Shown: positions 15,701 to 23,116 of the stretch, piece after piece
Position numbering within the stretch: position 1 is the stretch's first letter
Layout of the letters: every line of letters starts with the position of its first letter
NCBI GenBank assembly: GCA_041629655.1
Contig: JBFKMV010000035.1
Span: 1-33,145, forward strand
DNA length: 33,145 bases
Reading direction: 5' to 3'
DNA from: JBFKMV01 sp041629655
Lineage (GTDB): Bacteria > Acidobacteriota > Polarisedimenticolia > Polarisedimenticolales > Polarisedimenticolaceae
Program-made: the position numbers and the translations under genes
Notes under the pieces: generated by a model
Told to the model about the DNA's origin: nothing
The model's input: only the letters and a program-made list of their open reading frames with translations
Database searches by the model: none

Positions 15701-17680
15701 GAGGAGGGGATCGGTGCGCTGGAGACGATCCTGCTCGACAAGACGAACTACCTGTCGTTCACCAGCGGCGACGGGGCGTGCCTGGGTTGCTCCGAGAAGA
15801 CCGTGCTGCACCTGTTCATCGCCACGGTCGAGGCGCTGATGCAGCCGCGCGTCGCCCGGCACGTCGCCCGGCTGGACGAGCTGATCGGCAAGCTGGAAAA
15901 GCACATCCAGCTCAAGCTGGTCCAGGAGATCAACGTCGGCGATCCGGCCACGATGGCGAAGATCGTGTCCGACATCGGGGACCGCGACGTCACGCTGGCG
16001 GGCATCGCGGAGCGCATGGAGAACCTCAGCGGCGGCCAGCCGATCGACCAGGACTGGCTGCAACGCGTGACCGGGCTGCTGGGCAAGCTCAAGGACCTCA
16101 AGTGGCGTTACGAGCAGGGCACCACCGGTCGCGGTCGCTCGAAGATGGGCATGCTCAACGCCACCGGTTGCACGTCGGTCTGGGGCAGCACCTACCCGTT
16201 CAACCCCTACCCGTTCCCCTGGGCCAACCACCTGTTCCAGGACTCGGCCTCGATGGCGATGGGTGTGTTCGAGGGACACATGGCCAAGATGGCCGAGGGC
16301 TTCCGGGCGATCCGGCTGGCCGAGCTGGAGGTCGCGGACAAGTACGATCCCGCAGCGCACGACGAGTTTCTGACCTACTTCAACTGGAGCCAGTTCACCG
16401 ACGAGGAGTGGGAGCTGTGCCCGCCGGTGGTCGCCGTCGGCGGCGACGGGGCGATGTACGACATCGGGTTCCAGAACCTCTCGCGCGCGATGGCTTCCGG
16501 AAAGCCGATCAAGGCGCTGGTCGTCGACACCCAGGTCTACTCCAACACCGGCGGCCAGGCCTGCACCTCCGGGTTCCTCGGCCAGGTCTCGGACATGGCG
16601 CAGTACGGCAAGGCGATCCAGGGCAAGCAGGAGCCGCGCAAGGAGATCGGCCTGATCGGGATGGCCCATCGCACGACCTACGTGCTGCAGGGCACGATCG
16701 CCTACCCGAGCCACATGATCGAGGGCTTCATCCGCGGGCTCAAGGCGCGGCGTCCGGCGCTGTTCAACCTCTACACGTCGTGCCAGCCCGAGCACGGGAT
16801 CGGCGACGACATGAGCGCGCAGCAGGCCAAGCTGGCCGTCGAGTCGCGGGCTTACCCGTTGTTCCGCTACGACCCCGGCGCGGGCAAGACGGCCGAGGAG
16901 TGCTTCGACCTGGAGGGCAACCCGGCCCCCGACCAGGACTGGCCGACCTACACCTTGAAGTACCGGCAGGGCGGCCGCGAGCGGACGATGGAGCTGCCGC
17001 TGACCTTCGCGGACTTCGCGATCACCGAGACGCGCTTCCGCAAGCACTTCCGCGTGGCGCCGCCGGACACCTGGAACGACAGCATGGTGCCGCTGGCGGA
17101 GTTTCTGGACCTGGATGCGGACGACCGCGAGGGCAAGTTCCCCTACCTGTGGTCGGTGGACCGGGAGCAGAAGCTGAGCCGGTTGCTGGTCGCCAAGCCG
17201 ATGGTGGAATCGTGCGAGGAGCGCCGCGATTTCTGGATCATGCTGCGCGCGCTGGCCGGCGAGGACAAGCCGGAGATCTCGCGTGAGGAGATCGAGGAGC
17301 AGGTGCGCCGCGACGTCGCGGGACGGATCACCTCCGGGCTGATGCAGCTGGCCGGCGGTTCCGGCGAGGGCCTGGCGGCGCTGGCCGGCGCCGCGGTGGC
17401 TCCGGCCGCGGCTCCCGCGGCCGCGGGAGACTACATGGCGCCGTGGATCGAGACCGAGAAGTGCACGGCGTGCGACGAGTGCACCAACCTCAACTCGAAG
17501 ATCTTCGTCTACAACGCGGACAAGAAGGCGATCATCAAGGATCCCCTCGGCGGACCGTACAAGGACATCGTCAAGGCCGCCGAGCGCTGCACGGCCCGGG
17601 TGATCCACCCCGGTCTGCCGAAGAACCGCAGCGAGAAGGACATCGACAAGTGGATCAAGCGCGGCGAGAAGTTCAACTAG
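12731..17680 (+). CDS. nifJ: Pyruvate:ferredoxin (flavodoxin) oxidoreductase, enlarged, with C-terminal ferredoxin-like domain
   Basis: 1649 residues, versus ~1170-1200 for usual single-chain PFOR. Oxidises pyruvate (or a related 2-oxoacid) with CoA to acetyl-CoA and CO2 using thiamine diphosphate, reducing ferredoxin. Order: pyrimidine-binding domain with YPITPSTQMGE (50-60) and FSSGQG; transketolase-C-like domain; gamma domain (HSVGGWGAITTGKN); two [4Fe-4S] motifs (Cys801/804/807/811 and Cys939/942/945/949); pyrophosphate-binding domain with Cys1017/1020, Cys1147, GDGAMYDIG (1238-1246), DTQVYSNTGGQ and CQPEHG. Extra material lies in three places: ~70 added residues between the two clusters, a ~100-residue helical insert between the proximal-cluster ligands Cys1020 and Cys1147, and a C-terminal Ala/Pro linker plus a four-cysteine domain (Cys1578/1581/1584/1620). 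ATG 12731 has AAAGGGA upstream. Its place between rnfB and rnfC argues for direct coupling. Other 2-oxoacids cannot be excluded. Confidence 0.93.
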   Translation: MSVLTFGRKAKEAAKQNQRRFKYPGTRAAMDGNTAVIMCERESTDAAGAYPITPSTQMGEYWAENAAHGHLNISGRPLIFIEPEGEHAAAAVTAGMAMTGLRAANFSSGQGIAYMHESLYAAVGKRLTYVLNIGARAMTKANLNVHAGHDDYHCIDDTGFFQLFAKNAQAAADLNIISHRIAELALTPGVIAQDGFLTTHLIESMQVPERELIAEYLGKPDDVIDTPTAAQRIIYGDTRRRIPLLWDVDNPVMAGLVQNQDSYMQSVAAQRPFFFDHVKELAERAFAEFGELTGRRYDRVMTYRTDDADYLIVGQGSLIPTAEAVADWLRETRGIKVGVVDLVMFRPFPADLIGRIVKGRKGVAVLERLDQPLAVDLPLMREIRATISKCLENGRDPKRPVYPELETYRDVSNVPPLYSGSFGMGSRDLQPEGVVGAVENMLPDGPKKRLYYLSIDFLLDKPVTPKQEMYQQTIEESYPQVRELAVRGSENPNLMPENSITVRFHSVGGWGAITTGKNLAMTLFDLLGYHIKANPKYGSEKKGQPTTYYLSAAPEPIRINCEYFYVDVVLSPDPNVFHHTNALAGLREGGVFIIQSDRTSPEQVWEDIPAPFQKIIIDKGIKVFAIDGFKIAREEATDPDLQLRMQGIAFQGAFFAGSPLMQQAGLDEAKLLDAIRSQLQDKFGSKGARVVEDNMRVVKRGFDEMLEIQPGPITEARPGARSAGSEPQIPVMVRDLPQSRAPMTDIHRFWEQTGNFYARGMGNDNITDPFIGLGVMPACSALFRDMTAIRFEHPQWIPENCTGCGDCYTVCPDTAIPGLVNEVAQVLDSVVARVRKGGHAVEHLPRAVRQLERHLRASLNEAAETDDVATMLEDAVGTTIKQSELEGEQREALNREFELFREALDGFPFALSRPYYTVPEQRAAGDGGLLSITVNPYTCKGCMECVQVCDDDALRPMTQTDTSVRQLRDHWDFWLDLPNTPQKYIRVDDIEEGIGALETILLDKTNYLSFTSGDGACLGCSEKTVLHLFIATVEALMQPRVARHVARLDELIGKLEKHIQLKLVQEINVGDPATMAKIVSDIGDRDVTLAGIAERMENLSGGQPIDQDWLQRVTGLLGKLKDLKWRYEQGTTGRGRSKMGMLNATGCTSVWGSTYPFNPYPFPWANHLFQDSASMAMGVFEGHMAKMAEGFRAIRLAELEVADKYDPAAHDEFLTYFNWSQFTDEEWELCPPVVAVGGDGAMYDIGFQNLSRAMASGKPIKALVVDTQVYSNTGGQACTSGFLGQVSDMAQYGKAIQGKQEPRKEIGLIGMAHRTTYVLQGTIAYPSHMIEGFIRGLKARRPALFNLYTSCQPEHGIGDDMSAQQAKLAVESRAYPLFRYDPGAGKTAEECFDLEGNPAPDQDWPTYTLKYRQGGRERTMELPLTFADFAITETRFRKHFRVAPPDTWNDSMVPLAEFLDLDADDREGKFPYLWSVDREQKLSRLLVAKPMVESCEERRDFWIMLRALAGEDKPEISREEIEEQVRRDVAGRITSGLMQLAGGSGEGLAALAGAAVAPAAAPAAAGDYMAPWIETEKCTACDECTNLNSKIFVYNADKKAIIKDPLGGPYKDIVKAAERCTARVIHPGLPKNRSEKDIDKWIKRGEKFN

Positions 17681-17684
17681 CCGT

Positions 17685-19034
17685 ATGGGACTGCTGGGGC
17701 TCAGGACGTTCCGGCACGGGGTGCACCCGCCGGAATCGAAGCACGCGACGAGCGGGCTGCCGATCCGGCAGTTCCCCTTCGCGCCGCTCCTGATCGTGCC
17801 GCTGGTGCAGCACATGGGCAAGCCCTCGCTGCCGGTGGTGCAGGAGGGACAGCAGGTCGTGCGCGGACAGCGGCTCGCGCGTCCCGACGGGTTCATGTCG
17901 GTGTCGATGCACGCGCCGGCATCGGGACGCGTGCGCCGGATCGCGCTGGCCCCGAGCATCACCGGCCGGATGGTTCCCGCGGTGTACCTCGAGCCGCACC
18001 CGGCGTCGACCCAGGAGGTGCTGGACGGCCAGCCCTGCCCCCTGGACACCGCGACGCCCGACGAGATCGTCGCCGCGATCCAGGACGCCGGGGTGGTCGG
18101 TCTCGGCGGTGCGGCCTTCCCGACCCACGTCAAGCTCAAGATCCCCGAGGGCAAGTACGTCGACACGCTGATCATCAACGGAATCGAGTGCGAGCCGTAC
18201 CTGACCACCGACCACCGCGTGATGCTCGAGCAGCGCGACGACGTCTACATGGGCATCCGCTACTTGCTCAAGGTCTGCGGCGCGGAGCGCGCGATCATCG
18301 GGGTCGAGGCGAACAAGCCCGACGCCGCCGAGCACCTGCGCGCCGGCCTGCCCGCCGACCTGCCGGCCAGCGTCGAGGTGCTGCGGGTCAAGTACCCGCA
18401 GGGCGCGGAGAAGATGCTGTTCGCGGCGCTGCTCGGCCGCGAGGTGCCGTCGGGCGGGCTGCCGCTCGACATCCACGCGCTGTGCGTGAACGTGGCCACG
18501 ACGGCCGAGATCGGCCGCTTGCTGCCGCAGGGCCGGGGGATCCAGGAGCGCGTGATCACGATCACCGGGCCCGCGGTCAAGCGCAAGGGCAACTACCGCA
18601 TCCCGATCGGCACCCCGTTGCGCTTCCTGCTCGAGCACGTCGGCGTGGAGGATGACGTCAACCGCGTGTTCCTGGGCGGGCCGATGATGGGTCAGGCCGC
18701 CTCGAGCCTGGAGATCTCGATCACCAAGGGCACCTCGGGCGTGACCGCGTTCACCGAAACCGAGGCCGAACGGACCCATCGGACGATCTATCCCTGCATC
18801 CGCTGCGGCTACTGCGTCGAGGCCTGCCCGATGTTCCTCAACCCCTCGGAGCTGGGACTGCTGGCGCGGAGCGAGGAGTACCAGCGCATGGCGGACGACC
18901 AGCACCTGATGGACTGTTTCGAGTGCGGGTCGTGCTCGTTCGTCTGCCCGTCCCACATCCCGCTGGTCCAGCAGTTCCGCTTCGCCAAGGCGGCGCTGCG
19001 CCGCGCGGCCGCCAGCAAGGCCGGGGCCGCCTGA
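17685..19034 (+). CDS. rnfC: Rnf complex subunit C, NADH/FMN-binding
   Basis: 449 residues, peripheral membrane subunit that passes electrons to NAD+. Visible features are the N-terminal HPPESK and the barrel-sandwich region (ASGRVRRIAL). The nucleotide/FMN-binding part follows, with GLGGAAFPTHVKL and NGIECEPYLTTD as in the 51-kDa subunit of complex I. Two [4Fe-4S] motifs, CIRCGYCVEACP (Cys371/374/377/381) and CFECGSCSFVCP (Cys411/414/417/421), come near the C-terminus. Length is typical of compact RnfC proteins without the long alanine-rich tail of enterobacteria. It starts 4 bp after the PFOR stop and its TGA overlaps the ATG of rnfD. Confidence 0.96.
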   Translation: MGLLGLRTFRHGVHPPESKHATSGLPIRQFPFAPLLIVPLVQHMGKPSLPVVQEGQQVVRGQRLARPDGFMSVSMHAPASGRVRRIALAPSITGRMVPAVYLEPHPASTQEVLDGQPCPLDTATPDEIVAAIQDAGVVGLGGAAFPTHVKLKIPEGKYVDTLIINGIECEPYLTTDHRVMLEQRDDVYMGIRYLLKVCGAERAIIGVEANKPDAAEHLRAGLPADLPASVEVLRVKYPQGAEKMLFAALLGREVPSGGLPLDIHALCVNVATTAEIGRLLPQGRGIQERVITITGPAVKRKGNYRIPIGTPLRFLLEHVGVEDDVNRVFLGGPMMGQAASSLEISITKGTSGVTAFTETEAERTHRTIYPCIRCGYCVEACPMFLNPSELGLLARSEEYQRMADDQHLMDCFECGSCSFVCPSHIPLVQQFRFAKAALRRAAASKAGAA

Positions 19035-20059
19035 TGCCGCGGTTCGCCCGCACGCTCGAGATCCGCACGTCGCCGCACGTGCTCAGCGGCTACAGCGTCG
19101 ACACGATCATGTTCAACGTCGTGCTGGCGCTGCTGCCGGCGAGCCTGTTCGCCGTGTACGCGTTCGGCCTGACCGCGTTGCTGACGCTGGTGACGGCTCT
19201 CGTGTCGTGCCTGCTGACCGAGCAGGTCGTCTGCCGGATCTCGGGCCGGGCGTCGACGCTGGGCGACTGGTCGGCCGCGATCACCGGCCTGCTGTACGGG
19301 CTGACGCTGCCGCCGGGCCTGCCGTTGTGGATGGTCGCGGTAGGCGGGATCGTCAGCGTGGCGGTCGGCAAGTCGTTGTTCGGCGGACTGGGCTACAACA
19401 CCTTCAACCCGGCGCTGGTCGGCCGGGCGTTCCTGCAGGCCGCGTTCCCGGTCGCGATGACGAGCTGGGTCCCGGCCTTCGCCGCCGGGCGTTTCGCGTC
19501 GGTGCCGGCCTCGACGCTCACGCTGCCGTTCAGCGAGCCGGTCTACGACGGCTTGACCGGGGCCACGCCGCTGGCGCTGTGGAAGTTCGACCATCAGCTC
19601 ACCGCTGCGGGGGACATGGCGCTGGGCTACATCGGCGGTTCGACCGGCGAGACGAGCAGCGTGCTGATCCTGCTCGGCGGGGCCTACCTGATCGCGCGCA
19701 ACATGATGAGCTGGAGGATCCCGCTGGCGATCTTCGCCGCCGTCGCCGCGTTCAGCGGGGCGTTGCACCTGTTCGACCCGGGGCGCTACGCCTCGCCGGC
19801 GTTCATGCTGTTCTCGGGAGGCCTGATGCTCGGCGCGGTGTTCATGGCCACCGACACGGTCAGCTCGCCGATGACCTCGACCGGCGGGATCGTCTACGGA
19901 GCGCTGATCGGCCTGCTGGTCGTGGTGATCCGGACCTGGGGCGGGATGCCCGAGGGGGTGATGTACGCGATCCTGCTCGGCAACGCGGTGACGCCGCACA
20001 TCGACCGTTTGATCCAGCCGACGGTGTTCGGCACGGCGACCGCGGGGAGGCGCGCGTGA
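19034..20059 (+). CDS. rnfD: Rnf complex subunit D, membrane flavoprotein
   Basis: 341 residues, integral membrane, about nine or ten hydrophobic segments. Belongs to the NqrB/RnfD family. The covalent FMN site is DGLTGATPLA with the acceptor Thr178, which ApbE would modify. Other family signatures are GGLGYNTFNPALVGRAFL and the C-terminal FMATDTVSSPMTSTGGIVYGALIG. Its ATG shares one base with the stop of rnfC (TGATG), and its own stop overlaps the GTG of rnfG, so translation is coupled throughout. Confidence 0.96.
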   Translation: MPRFARTLEIRTSPHVLSGYSVDTIMFNVVLALLPASLFAVYAFGLTALLTLVTALVSCLLTEQVVCRISGRASTLGDWSAAITGLLYGLTLPPGLPLWMVAVGGIVSVAVGKSLFGGLGYNTFNPALVGRAFLQAAFPVAMTSWVPAFAAGRFASVPASTLTLPFSEPVYDGLTGATPLALWKFDHQLTAAGDMALGYIGGSTGETSSVLILLGGAYLIARNMMSWRIPLAIFAAVAAFSGALHLFDPGRYASPAFMLFSGGLMLGAVFMATDTVSSPMTSTGGIVYGALIGLLVVVIRTWGGMPEGVMYAILLGNAVTPHIDRLIQPTVFGTATAGRRA

Positions 20060-20709
20060 CCGGCGTGTGGCCGATGTACCGCGCGATGGTCGGGATCGGC
20101 CTGGCCTGCGGCCTGTTGATCGTGACGGTGTTCCAGCTCACGCTGCCGGTGATCGAGCGCAACAAGGCCGAGGCCCTGCAGCGCGCGATCTTCCAGGTGC
20201 TGCCCGGCGCAAGCTCGAGCACGGCCTTCTCGCTCGACGCCGACGAGACGTTCCGCCGGCAGGAGCAACCGGCGGACGCGGCGCGACGCGTCTATGCGGG
20301 ATACGACGACCAGCGGCGCCTGGTCGGTCTCGCCGTCGAGGCCCAGGGCATGGGCTACCAGGACGTGATCCACGTGCTCTACGGCTACTCGCTCGAGCAG
20401 GACGCGATCATCGGCATCCGCGTGCTGGAGAGCAAGGAGACCCCGGGGCTCGGGGACCGCATCGAGACCGACCCGGCGTTCCTCGAGAACTTCGTGCGGC
20501 TGGACGTCTCGCTGACCGCGGACGGCTCGCAGATCGCGCAGCCGATCGAATACGTCAAGCAGGGCCGCAAGACCGAGCCGTGGCAGGTCGACGGGATCAC
20601 CGGGGCGACGATCTCGTCCAAGGCCATCGCCAACATGCTCAGCGCCAGCTCGGCGTTCTGGATTCCCCGGATCCAGCGCCGGCTGGACGATTTCCGGACG
20701 GCGGGCTAG
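20056..20709 (+). CDS. rnfG: Rnf complex subunit G, periplasmic FMN protein
   Basis: 217 residues with one N-terminal membrane helix (~11-30) and a periplasmic FMN-binding domain, NqrC/RnfG family. The start is GTG 20056, overlapping the rnfD stop in GTGA with GGGGAGG upstream; a longer frame exists but would run through rnfD. Key motifs: LESKETPGLGDRIE and DGITGATISSKAIANML with the acceptor Thr185 for covalent FMN. It relays electrons between the other flavin and the membrane iron-sulfur centre in current models of Rnf. Confidence 0.95.
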   Translation: MTGVWPMYRAMVGIGLACGLLIVTVFQLTLPVIERNKAEALQRAIFQVLPGASSSTAFSLDADETFRRQEQPADAARRVYAGYDDQRRLVGLAVEAQGMGYQDVIHVLYGYSLEQDAIIGIRVLESKETPGLGDRIETDPAFLENFVRLDVSLTADGSQIAQPIEYVKQGRKTEPWQVDGITGATISSKAIANMLSASSAFWIPRIQRRLDDFRTAG

Positions 20710-20712
20710 CAG

Positions 20713-21366
20713 ATGGCGACGAGCGTGACGCAGCGGACCAGCACCACCGACGAGTTCCTGAAGGGGCTGTGGCGCGACAACCCGGTGTTCGTGCAGGTGC
20801 TCGGGATGTGCCCGGTGCTGGCCGTCTCCAACACCGCCCGCAACGCGCTGGCGATGGGACTGGCCACGCTGTTCGTGCTGGTGATGTCGAACACGGTGAT
20901 CTCGCTGCTGCGCCGGTTCATCCCCAAGCAGGTTCGCATCGCGACCTACATCCTGGTCATCGCGACCTTCGTGACCGTGGTGGACTACGTGATCCAGGCG
21001 ATCAGCCTCGATCTGTACAAGGCGTTGGGCGCGTTCATCTCGCTGATCGTGGTCAACTGCCTGATCCTCGGTCGCGCCGAGGCCTTCGCCTCGCGCAACA
21101 CGGTCGGACGCGCGGTGGCCGACGGGCTGGGGATGGGGATCGGCTTCGCCTTCGCGCTGCTGTGCCTGGGTGCGGTGCGCGAGATCCTGGGCAGCGGCTC
21201 GCTGTTCGGCGTACAGCTGTTTCACGAACGGTTCCAGGACTGGGTGGTGATGATCCTGCCCAGCGGCGGGTTCTTCACGCTCGCCGGCTGGCTGCTGCTG
21301 TTCAACAAGCTCGAGCAACGCAAGACCGCCCGCGCGCGGGCGCTGGCCGAGGAGACGGCACGATGA
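20713..21366 (+). CDS. rnfE: Rnf complex subunit E, membrane
   Basis: 217 residues, six hydrophobic segments, NqrD/RnfE family. Characteristic stretches are FLKGLWRDNPVFVQVLGMCP near the N-terminus and GAFISLIVVNCLILGRAEAFA. In the Rnf/Nqr structures the paired cysteines of RnfE and RnfA hold an iron-sulfur centre in the middle of the membrane; Cys in GMCP and in VNCLI are in place here. The start lies 3 bp after the rnfG stop and the end overlaps rnfA by 4 bp. Confidence 0.96.
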   Translation: MATSVTQRTSTTDEFLKGLWRDNPVFVQVLGMCPVLAVSNTARNALAMGLATLFVLVMSNTVISLLRRFIPKQVRIATYILVIATFVTVVDYVIQAISLDLYKALGAFISLIVVNCLILGRAEAFASRNTVGRAVADGLGMGIGFAFALLCLGAVREILGSGSLFGVQLFHERFQDWVVMILPSGGFFTLAGWLLLFNKLEQRKTARARALAEETAR

Positions 21367-21944
21367 TCGACGATCCGCTGTGGACGATCTTCGTCAACGC
21401 GTCGCTGATCAACAACTTCGTGCTGGCGTACTTCCTCGGCATCTGTCCGTTCCTCGGGGTCTCGGGCAAGCTGCCCACGGCGACGCGGATGGGCGGCGCG
21501 GTGATGTTCGTGATGCTGGTCAGCTCGGTCTGCGCCTTCGGCATCCAGCGCTTCCTGATCTCCATCGACGCGCCGTTTCTGAAGCTGATCTCGTTCATCG
21601 CCGTGATCGCCTCGACGGTGCAGCTGGTGGAGATGTTCATCAAGAAGCTCAGCCCGGCGTTGTTCCGCGCGCTGGGGATCTTCCTGCCGTTGATCACCAC
21701 CAACTGCGCCATCCTCGGATTGGCGCTGTTCCAGACCAACAAGGGCTACGGCTTCGTGCAGTGCGTGGTGTACGCGCTCGGTGCCGGAGCCGGCTTCACG
21801 CTGGCGCTGGTGCTGATCGCCGGCCTGCGCGAGAAGCTCGAGCTGGCGACGGTGCCCGAGGTGGTCAAGGGCACCGCGTTGACGTTGATGCTGGCCGGGC
21901 TGCTGTCGATCGCGTTCATGGGTTTTGCCGGATTGGGGAGCTGA
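21363..21944 (+). CDS. rnfA: Rnf complex subunit A, membrane
   Basis: 193 residues, exactly the usual length for RnfA/RsxA, with six hydrophobic segments and inverted homology to RnfE. Motifs: INNFVLAYFLGICPFLGVSGK near the N-terminus and LPLITTNCAILGLALF in the middle, supplying the cysteines for the membrane iron centre. Start ATG 21363 overlaps the rnfE stop (ATGA). The stop is 7 bp before the small cysteine-motif protein, so that gene is expressed with the complex. Confidence 0.96.
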   Translation: MIDDPLWTIFVNASLINNFVLAYFLGICPFLGVSGKLPTATRMGGAVMFVMLVSSVCAFGIQRFLISIDAPFLKLISFIAVIASTVQLVEMFIKKLSPALFRALGIFLPLITTNCAILGLALFQTNKGYGFVQCVVYALGAGAGFTLALVLIAGLREKLELATVPEVVKGTALTLMLAGLLSIAFMGFAGLGS

Positions 21945-21951
21945 GGCGGCG

Positions 21952-22137
21952 ATGCTGACGTCCTACCTCACCGGGATCCTGGTCATCGTCGCCGTGACGG
22001 TGGCCTGGGTCGGGGTCCAGCGCGCCTGGCGCCGGGCGTTCCCGGAGGGCTCCGGCGACCCCGACGCCCTGGCCGGCCGCACCGGCTGCCACGGCTGCAA
22101 CTGCACGGACGTCTGCGAGCGAGACCAGGAGGAGTAG
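21952..22137 (+). CDS. Small membrane protein with C-terminal four-cysteine motif, candidate Rnf assembly factor
   Basis: 61 residues. One N-terminal membrane helix (about residues 7-22, ILVIVAVTVAWVGV), a basic stretch (QRAWRRAF), then a short tail with TGCHGCNCTDVC (Cys46, 49, 51, 55). ATG 21952 is preceded by GAGGCGG, 7 bp after the rnfA stop, and its TAG is 1 bp before the reductase start. The layout of one helix followed by a clustered-cysteine tail recalls NqrM, the factor needed to install iron in the NqrD/NqrE pair, which are the homologues of RnfE and RnfA. It also resembles FeoB-associated cysteine-rich proteins. I cannot claim homology; an Rnf iron-delivery role is inferred from shape and position. 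Confidence 0.75.
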   Translation: MLTSYLTGILVIVAVTVAWVGVQRAWRRAFPEGSGDPDALAGRTGCHGCNCTDVCERDQEE

Positions 22138-22138
22138 G

Positions 22139-23014
22139 ATGAGCGAGGCAATCATGCGCTTGGAAGAGTACGACACCAGCTCGCGCTACCGGGCCACACT
22201 CGTGTCCAGCGAGCGGATCACGCCGGAGGAGTCCGAGGAGGAGGTCCGCGAGCTGGTGCTCGACGTGGAGCGACCGGACTTTCCCTACCGGGTCGGCCAG
22301 AGCATCGGCGTGCTCGCGCCGGGCTCGCCCGACTTCGGCACCGAGCACCACTTCCGCCTGTACAGCGTCGCCGATCTCCCCGACACGGGAGACTCCGGCC
22401 GGCCGCGCATCAAGCTCTGCGTCAAGCGCTGCAGCTACATCGACTCCTACAGCGGCGAGCGGTACGACGGCATCGCATCGAATTACCTGTGCGACCTGCA
22501 ACCGGGCCAGAGCCTCACCATCACGGGGCCGTTCGGCCTGCCGTTCGAGGTGCCGGAGGAGCTCGACGCCAACCTGATCCTGATCGGCACCGGCACGGGC
22601 ATCGCGCCGTTCCGCGCCTTCGTCAAGCACCTCTACCGCAACGTCCCGGAATGGAAGGGCCGGGTGTGGCTGTTCTACGGCGCCCGCAGCGGTCTCGAGA
22701 TGCTGTACATGAACGACCGCAACGACGACTTCGCCCAGTACTACGACGAGGAGACGTTCGAGGCGTTCAAGGTGCTCAGCCCGCGGCCCAACTGGGCCGA
22801 TCCGATCGCCTGGGACCAGGCGATCGCCGAGCGCGGCGACGAGCTGTGGAAGATGCTCGGCGACGCCAAGACCTACGTCTACGTGGCGGGACTGGAGAAG
22901 ATGCGCGCCGAGCTGGACGCCGTGTTCGCGGGCCTCGCCGGCTCCAAGCAGCGCTGGTCACGCCGCAAGGCGGAGCTGATGGCCGGAAAGCGCTGGGTCG
23001 AGCTGCTGTACTGA
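22139..23014 (+). CDS. Plant-type ferredoxin-NAD(P)+ reductase
   Basis: 291-residue cytoplasmic flavoprotein that moves electrons between ferredoxin and NAD(P)H. The FAD domain has FRLYSVAD (the RxYS motif) and CVKRCSY; the nucleotide domain has ILIGTGTGIAPFRAF and VYVAGLEKM. The protein ends WVELLY, with the C-terminal tyrosine that stacks on the flavin in plant-type enzymes. A near-perfect ribosome site (AGGAGGAG) lies before ATG 22139, suggesting that this last gene of the operon is translated strongly. With PFOR and Rnf upstream it gives a second outlet for reduced ferredoxin, probably towards NADPH. Coenzyme preference is not settled by what I can see. Confidence 0.93.
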   Translation: MSEAIMRLEEYDTSSRYRATLVSSERITPEESEEEVRELVLDVERPDFPYRVGQSIGVLAPGSPDFGTEHHFRLYSVADLPDTGDSGRPRIKLCVKRCSYIDSYSGERYDGIASNYLCDLQPGQSLTITGPFGLPFEVPEELDANLILIGTGTGIAPFRAFVKHLYRNVPEWKGRVWLFYGARSGLEMLYMNDRNDDFAQYYDEETFEAFKVLSPRPNWADPIAWDQAIAERGDELWKMLGDAKTYVYVAGLEKMRAELDAVFAGLAGSKQRWSRRKAELMAGKRWVELLY

Positions 23015-23059
23015 ATGCCGGGTAGAGGCCTGGGAGCTGCGGCGCCGGGTCGGTCGAGC

Positions 23060-23076
23060 GGCCGGGTCCGGCCTTT
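23060..23076 (+). terminator. Terminator-like hairpin after the rnf operon
   Basis: GGCCG-GGTC-CGGCC followed by TTTCGGTCTT, 45 bp beyond the reductase stop. A 5-bp GC stem with a short T run; plausible intrinsic terminator of the ten-gene operon. Confidence 0.5.
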
Positions 23077-23081
23077 CGGTC

Positions 23082-23110
23082 TTGCACCGCGACGCGTCGC
23101 GTCGTATGCT
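23082..23110 (+). promoter_or_regulatory. Promoter of the secreted FnIII-tail protein gene, with palindromic spacer
   Basis: TTGCAC (23082-23087), exactly 17 bp, TATGCT (23105-23110). The spacer holds the perfect 12-bp palindrome GCGACGCGTCGC (23089-23100), a possible operator. Transcription would start near 23117. Confidence 0.65.
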
Positions 23111-23116
23111 GTAGTC

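Noticed and set aside
14486..18208. Very long minus-strand frame (1240 codons) opposite PFOR and rnfC
   Set aside because: No recognisable domain, and the opposite strand encodes catalytic motifs throughout; GC-rich third positions keep the antisense frame open.
19034..21944. Membrane genes as a Na+-translocating NADH:quinone reductase (Nqr)
   Set aside because: Polyferredoxin RnfB and RnfC with two [4Fe-4S] motifs are present, and no NqrF or NqrA is; therefore Rnf.
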